A DNA stretch of 64,000 nucleotides, taken from the NCBI RefSeq assembly GCF_016802725.1, contig NC_052668.1:12159001-12223000 (forward strand), written 5' to 3'. Each line of letters opens with the position of its first letter. Position 1 is the stretch's first letter. Below are positions 59,786 through 64,000 of the stretch, in pieces. Under the pieces are notes generated by a model, which saw only the letters and a list, made by a program, of their open reading frames with translations, did not search any database and was not told the DNA's origin. Made by a program: the position numbers and the translations under genes. Source of the DNA: Solenopsis invicta. Its lineage: Eukaryota; Arthropoda; Insecta; Hymenoptera; Formicidae.

Positions 59786-60195
59786 GGGACATTACACGGT
59801 GTTCCCAAGCGGTCACTCATCCAAGTACTGACCGTGCCCGACGCTGCTTGACTTCAGTGATCGGACGAGAACTAGTACCTTTTTTTTAATTAGTTTATTT
59901 TAGGACGTTGTTATACAATAATACATCATTTGAAATGTTACAATAAACTAAGGAAAAAACATTTAACTTATAGGATTTTGTTGGGCAGTACGGTATCTAA
60001 TATTCTCGCCACCTCGTACATTTTTTAGAATAAGTTCTATCGCCATTACAATGTTTCGGTTTTAAATTTCAGTAAACGTGTCATTCTACAGAGTAAATGT
60101 TATAATTGTTATTTTATATTTTTTTTTATAATTTTATACTCCAGTAAAAAAGAAGACAAAAACTGATACGTTACAGCGTGGTTTGAAAGTTGCCC
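59786..60195 (-). pseudogene. 5S rRNA-like unit (subtype B) split by an insertion
   Basis: Parts 59786-59879 and 60161-60195 together make a subtype B unit on the minus strand. An insertion of about 282 bases separates them, with AACTAGTAC on one side and AACTGATAC on the other as the probable target duplication. A 3-base deletion near the 3' end removes AAC of helix I. Flanking head and tail match the other copies. Confidence 0.75.
59879..60160 (-). mobile_element. Retroposed insertion inside the 5S-like unit
   Basis: The left edge starts with a T9 run, equal to a poly(A) tail on the minus strand, and the insert is bounded by approximate 9-base duplications, as expected for target-primed retroposition. 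Positions 59975-60030 (TGTTGGGCAGTACGGTATCT and following) may be the 3' end of a LINE. The family is not identified. Confidence 0.6.
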
Positions 60196-60499
60196 AGATG
60201 CCTTGCTTAATTCAAACGGTTTTCATCAGTTTTGTAATAAATCGCTTCTAAAATTAAATAATTTTCTTTGCTTTATTCATCATTTCTCTTTTTGTTTTTA
60301 TTTAACATTAATATCATATTTTTAATAATATTTAGCAATATTTTTTTTCATACAAAGGGCTTTCTATGTTTAATTTTTTAATTTTTTTATCTAAAAAAAG
60401 TAATCATGAAAATTTTGCATGTAATAATAATAATAGAAATATTGAAAAACTACATATCTCTTCAATTACTGCTACATAAAAAAATTACAAAATATTATA

Positions 60500-60644
60500 C
60501 AAGGTGTTCGATAATGGTTGTACTCACGTTTTACCATAGGAGCATGATTTACCGACGGATATATATTTCTAACATATTATATTAGAAATTACAAATGCGT
60601 GCTCCTATGGTAAAACGTGGGGACAACCATTATCGAACACCCTG
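60500..60644. mobile_element. 145-base TA-flanked MITE
   Basis: CAAGGTGTTCGATAATGGTT opens, and the complement AACCATTATCGAACACCCTG closes, apart from one added C, with TA on each side. The arms extend about 50 bases to GTTTTACCATAGGAGCA. The TA target suggests the Tc1/mariner group. Confidence 0.85.
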
Positions 60645-61049
60645 TATATAACATAATTGATATTCCCCCTTCCCAAAAAATTCTGTGCCTATAGATACAG
60701 TCATTTACTTTAAATTTCATTATATAATTGTTCATTAAAGAGTCCTTTAGGAAAGCTTTATGCCACAGAAAAAAATTTGTAGACTGCAATCGTACAGGTG
60801 ATTTTTCAGCAGCTTTTGGATATTTTCTTTTCTCTCGCACAATACAAGCGCACATTATTTGTACCACGTTACTCGCACGATTTTCTACCCCGTTCATATA
60901 GGGTAGAATAAAGCCGTTACCTTCAGCGCACGGTTCAACGGGCTGAGAATGAGTGCCCCCCCCCCTCCCCTCCCATAAAAAACCGGATCTTTTTTCTTCA
61001 GGTATAGAAAGCGCTTCAATTCCTGGGTGCAGATATTCCGTCATTCACA

Positions 61050-61712
61050 GTCCCTGTAACGAGCAGTCTACCTGTCTGAAGGCCCGACATTTCCGCAATG
61101 GCGCATCCCTCTCTTCTCCCCTCGCAAGTACGAAGTCGACGGCGATCCATCGGAAACGTCCCACGCGGAAATCCCGCGCGGTGTCGCGCCGAGGCCGCGA
61201 TAAGAACCGCGATGAGAGCCGAGACAGATCCTTGCGTAACCCTTGCGTCTCGAACAGATTTTCGATTCAATTCACGCATCGCCCTTCCGCCCGCGCTCTA
61301 CGTTCTACCCTGGTTGCCGAGCCACGTCGCGTCGTCCGCCGTCTGCGTCTTGCGAATCGTGCTCCGAGATGGAACCTTCCTCCCCTCTCTCACCACGGAG
61401 ACGTGGTGGCGAGAGCACGTGTGTACCGGCGCGGCGTTGCGGCGCCGCGAAATATGACCGACGGCCTATACGTTATACGTGCCATTACGTGCGCCCGGAT
61501 TTCGACGATCGGCCGACCGCTCCGCTCCTGTGGAGACAGTCAGTCGTTTCGAGGCTGCCGAGTTGACCGGGCGTCTAGTCGAGAGCCGTGGAGAGCCGCG
61601 TCGTTCCGGGGCTGTGTGTCTCTCTTCCTTCAAAACCGTCTCTCTTTCTCTCTCGCGTCTGCCCGCCCCTTCCTTTGTCGGCCACCCCATCGAGATTTCG
61701 ACGGCGAGGACC
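61050..61712 (+). promoter_or_regulatory. CpG-rich promoter and 5' UTR zone
   Basis: The most CpG-rich stretch of the window, directly upstream of a signal-peptide-like first exon at 61713. A C10 run lies at 60956-60965. Open frames up to 269 codons here overlap each other on several frames of both strands and are composition artefacts. No TATA box was seen, so the start site is not placed. Confidence 0.5.
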
Positions 61713-61758
61713 ATGGCGAGTACCACGATCGTGACGATTGTCCTGCTGGCGGTGATCC
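61713..61758 (+). CDS. First coding exon of an unidentified secreted or membrane protein
   Basis: ATG in good context (GGACCATGG) encodes MASTTIVTIVLLAVI, a short hydrophobic signal-peptide-like start, and ends in phase 1 at a strong GTAAGT donor (61759). The upstream DNA is CpG-rich. No continuing exon was found in the remaining 2.2 kb, so a long first intron leaves the window. I cannot tell the family from 15 residues. If the next exon is an Ig domain it would fit the phase-1 pattern common in such genes, but that is speculation. Confidence 0.6.
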
Positions 61759-61987
61759 GTAAGTTCGATTGTAACGTAATCTTTTAATAACTTCGATAAT
61801 AACTTTATTGACTTTGGCATACGTTTAAAAACTGGGATATTACGCGAATAATACATTTCCGCGAGAGCAGGGTAAACGTTGTGTCACACGTCGTTGCATC
61901 GCGCTTCAAAAATAAATAATGGATTTGTGGAGCTGGTCGAGCACCGAACAGTCACTTTTATCAAAGTGCAAAGATGATTTCTTATAA

Positions 61988-62133
61988 GGCCGGTATTCAT
62001 AGTCGATTCTTATTCCAGGACCGTCTTAAATAACGACTCGAGTAGCTAAAAATGCTCTTTGATTGGTTTGATGATATCTTAAGATGGTACTCAAGAATGT
62101 TTTAAATATCAGACTCAATTATGAATACCGGCC
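61988..62133. mobile_element. 146-base MITE in the first intron
   Basis: GGCCGGTATTCATAGTC at the left and its near complement ATTATGAATACCGGCC at the right define inverted ends. Weaker pairing continues inward (GATTCTTATT.., CTTAAGATGG..). It lies about 230 bases into the intron of the gene starting at 61713. Confidence 0.75.
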
Positions 62134-64000
62134 ATAGAATCAATTATCGGCGAACGGATTTGGATTTTCGTGTTACGTTCGTGCGCGTTAGGAATATCGA
62201 AAACTCGCGCGATACATCATTAAACTAAGCCAGGCGCTTTGCTTATTATTCCGAACGGAAACGCTGTCTCCATACATTATTCCGATAACAAGAAATATCG
62301 TTGAGGCGAATGTTACCACGCAGAAGAATATTGGACTCCTCATTCGTGCGATAGTATACGTATCGCAAACCTGGTTTGTTGACAGTTCGCTGATGTTCGG
62401 ACGTAACGATCGGTATGTTCAGGCACGAGAACATAAATCACCGGTGCGAGAACGGTTCCTGGTCGTTTGCAAACGAGCAGTTTGAAACCGGAGCCCCGCA
62501 AAGCCGGACGTTGTGTATCGATCCTATTTTAAAGCCGCATCCTGCGCGGACGGTTACGAGCCTGACACTTAGCAGATCGTGAAATCGAGATCTGGAGTAT
62601 CTTTCTCGACCGTGGCGCGACGGCGTCGCGTCGTAAAAGACGTGTGGCCTCGCTCGCCTCGCGCATCGAAAAACCAAACGCTCCTCTAATAGACGTATCG
62701 ATTTTCTTTTTTTGTCGCGCGCCGCATCTCCTCACCTGTCCATTGGGAGGAAGAGCACCTCCGAGGGTTAAGTCGTATGGAACAAGGTTTAACGCTTAGC
62801 GTTAAGTCGGATGGAGTCTTCGAGGTCGAAGGTAGAATTCCCGCGTTTGGAATTCTCCGCTCGATTCAGCGAATGGAAGTCAGGATAAGGCTCGAGAAGT
62901 TCTCGCGCTATCAGACAATAAAATCGACCATGGACCATCGCCGACCTGGATGAGCGAGCTGCTCAGCGGATCGTGACTTTACGACCAAAGCTTTTTATAG
63001 ATCACGTTGATTCAAATGTCCCGGCACGTTTGACGTCGCAACGAGCAAATGAATAATTTCGCCATGTCTTTCATGCAAAATAGAAAGTTTCGCAGTTTAA
63101 ATCAATTTGCGGCGCACAATGCCCCAATTAACAGGAGAACAGGGTGGGAAACTTTGAAACGGAGTACGGTAACGAGGTCTGAGATCCAGGCGGTCCAGAG
63201 GCAACTTTAGTTAACGCCGATTGTAATCAATTAAAATTTCTTTCGTTCACACCTCTGTTGGTACAAGGGCTTTCCCGAAGAATTGATTCAATTTAACCTT
63301 TGCAATGTAAAGGTTACAACGTGTTAAATCCCTCAAACTAGGAGCACAGGAGGATTCGTTAGGTTTTGGAGGACACGGTCATAAAATGGTAAAATATAAT
63401 GAATCTTCCTCATCTCGATCCGACCCTCAATCGATCGCTAATAATAATCTAACGGTGACGCACGTCGACCGACGTTATATACGTTAGCGCGCTCGGCCAC
63501 CGGGCCTTCGGCGTCTTACGTTAAATTGGCCCTTAATTTTAGATGCCGCATGATTACGCGACGAAAGCACAATTAATCCCAGGATACACACGTAGAGACA
63601 ATATTTACCGTGCATGACCGACGTGCTCCCTCCCGTTCTTCCTTCTTCCTTCTCCGCATACGTAAATGGGTCAGAGGAGCTGGTGCACAATTTTTTTTTT
63701 TTCAACGCGAAATTACTTTTCTCTCATTTAGATTCAGATACGCAAACAGTGTGAAGCGATTGATCGAAACAATTACGTTTGATCATTTGCTATCCGAGCG
63801 CACGGATAAATATTTTTTAAATGGCACTTTTTCGTTGCGTCACCTGGCGTGTTCTAGCGCCAGGCTGTCGCTAGAAGCGAGTGCAATTGGTACTCTCAAA
63901 GGCATTCTGCGATCCGGTACCTAATAACGCTAACACGAGCTGTTGCTTATAAAGCGCTCGCAAAAATAGATTAACGCCGTGACCATGGCGATGGTGGCAT
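62134..64000. other. Intron sequence, no further exon recognised
   Basis: GC-moderate sequence downstream of the first exon at 61713. Open frames on both strands (for example 62438-62677 minus, 63610-63924 plus) show no domain or clear exon borders. The last 16 bases start an ATG in good context (63985), too short to judge. Confidence 0.3.

Noticed and set aside
60953..61762. A 269-codon open frame on the plus strand
   Set aside because: It overlaps several other long frames on both strands in CpG-rich DNA, is Arg/Ser/Pro-rich without a domain, and starts in a C-run. It is a composition artefact around a promoter and 5' UTR.
63985..64000. ATG in good context at the window edge
   Set aside because: Only 16 bases remain; nothing supports a coding exon.
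1..64000. tRNA genes, CRISPR arrays, operons and bacterial promoters
   Set aside because: No tRNA T-arm plus acceptor arrangement was found, the repeats have no CRISPR spacing, and the exon-intron structure shows a eukaryotic genome.

Overview
The window is insect nuclear DNA. The evidence is genes split into short exons with GT-AG introns, two recognisable insect protein families, an AT-rich background (especially between genes) with GC/CpG-richer patches around exons and a probable promoter, and many decayed mobile elements. The mariner, TTAA-target and Jockey-like elements fit Hymenoptera, perhaps an ant. The order is inferred from general look, not from a diagnostic marker.

Layout: (1) 582-7232, plus strand: the last eleven visible exons of an Ig/FN3 cell-adhesion receptor of the Turtle/Borderless (IgSF9) family, best matched to borderless because the cytoplasmic tail is only about 11 residues. 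The signal-peptide exon lies before the window. (2) 7.2-30 kb: no complete gene, but a stack of transposon remains. These are a TTAA-flanked MITE, a minus-strand non-LTR retrotransposon (zinc knuckle, endonuclease, partial reverse transcriptase), hairpin and foldback elements, a rearranged mariner and a Gypsy-type integrase scrap. (3) 30541-40239, plus strand: a complete nine-exon, 572-residue CD36-family scavenger receptor (croquemort-like). It keeps all six family cysteines and carries an unusual acidic Ser/Thr-rich insert. (4) 40.6-41.2 kb: a second copy of the TTAA MITE, inverted relative to the first. (5) 44-60.3 kb: a second decayed non-LTR element with a nested MITE, then six 5S rRNA-like sequences inside a dispersed, partly palindromic repeat, interrupted by a probable solo LTR. 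A long near-perfect hairpin and several tandem repeats are also here. (6) 60.9-64 kb: a CpG-rich promoter-like zone and the first coding exon (a signal-peptide-like start) of a gene that continues beyond the window.

The two main genes encode cell-surface proteins (adhesion and lipid/apoptotic-cell recognition) but nothing shows that they are co-regulated. The most unusual signal is the 5S rRNA-like cassette. It occurs as 121-nt units with a closing helix and a T-run terminator, and two subtypes differ by a compensated base pair in helix II. The units are embedded in shared flanks and arranged head-to-head and tail-to-tail. All family and repeat calls rest on reading the sequence; no database search was possible.
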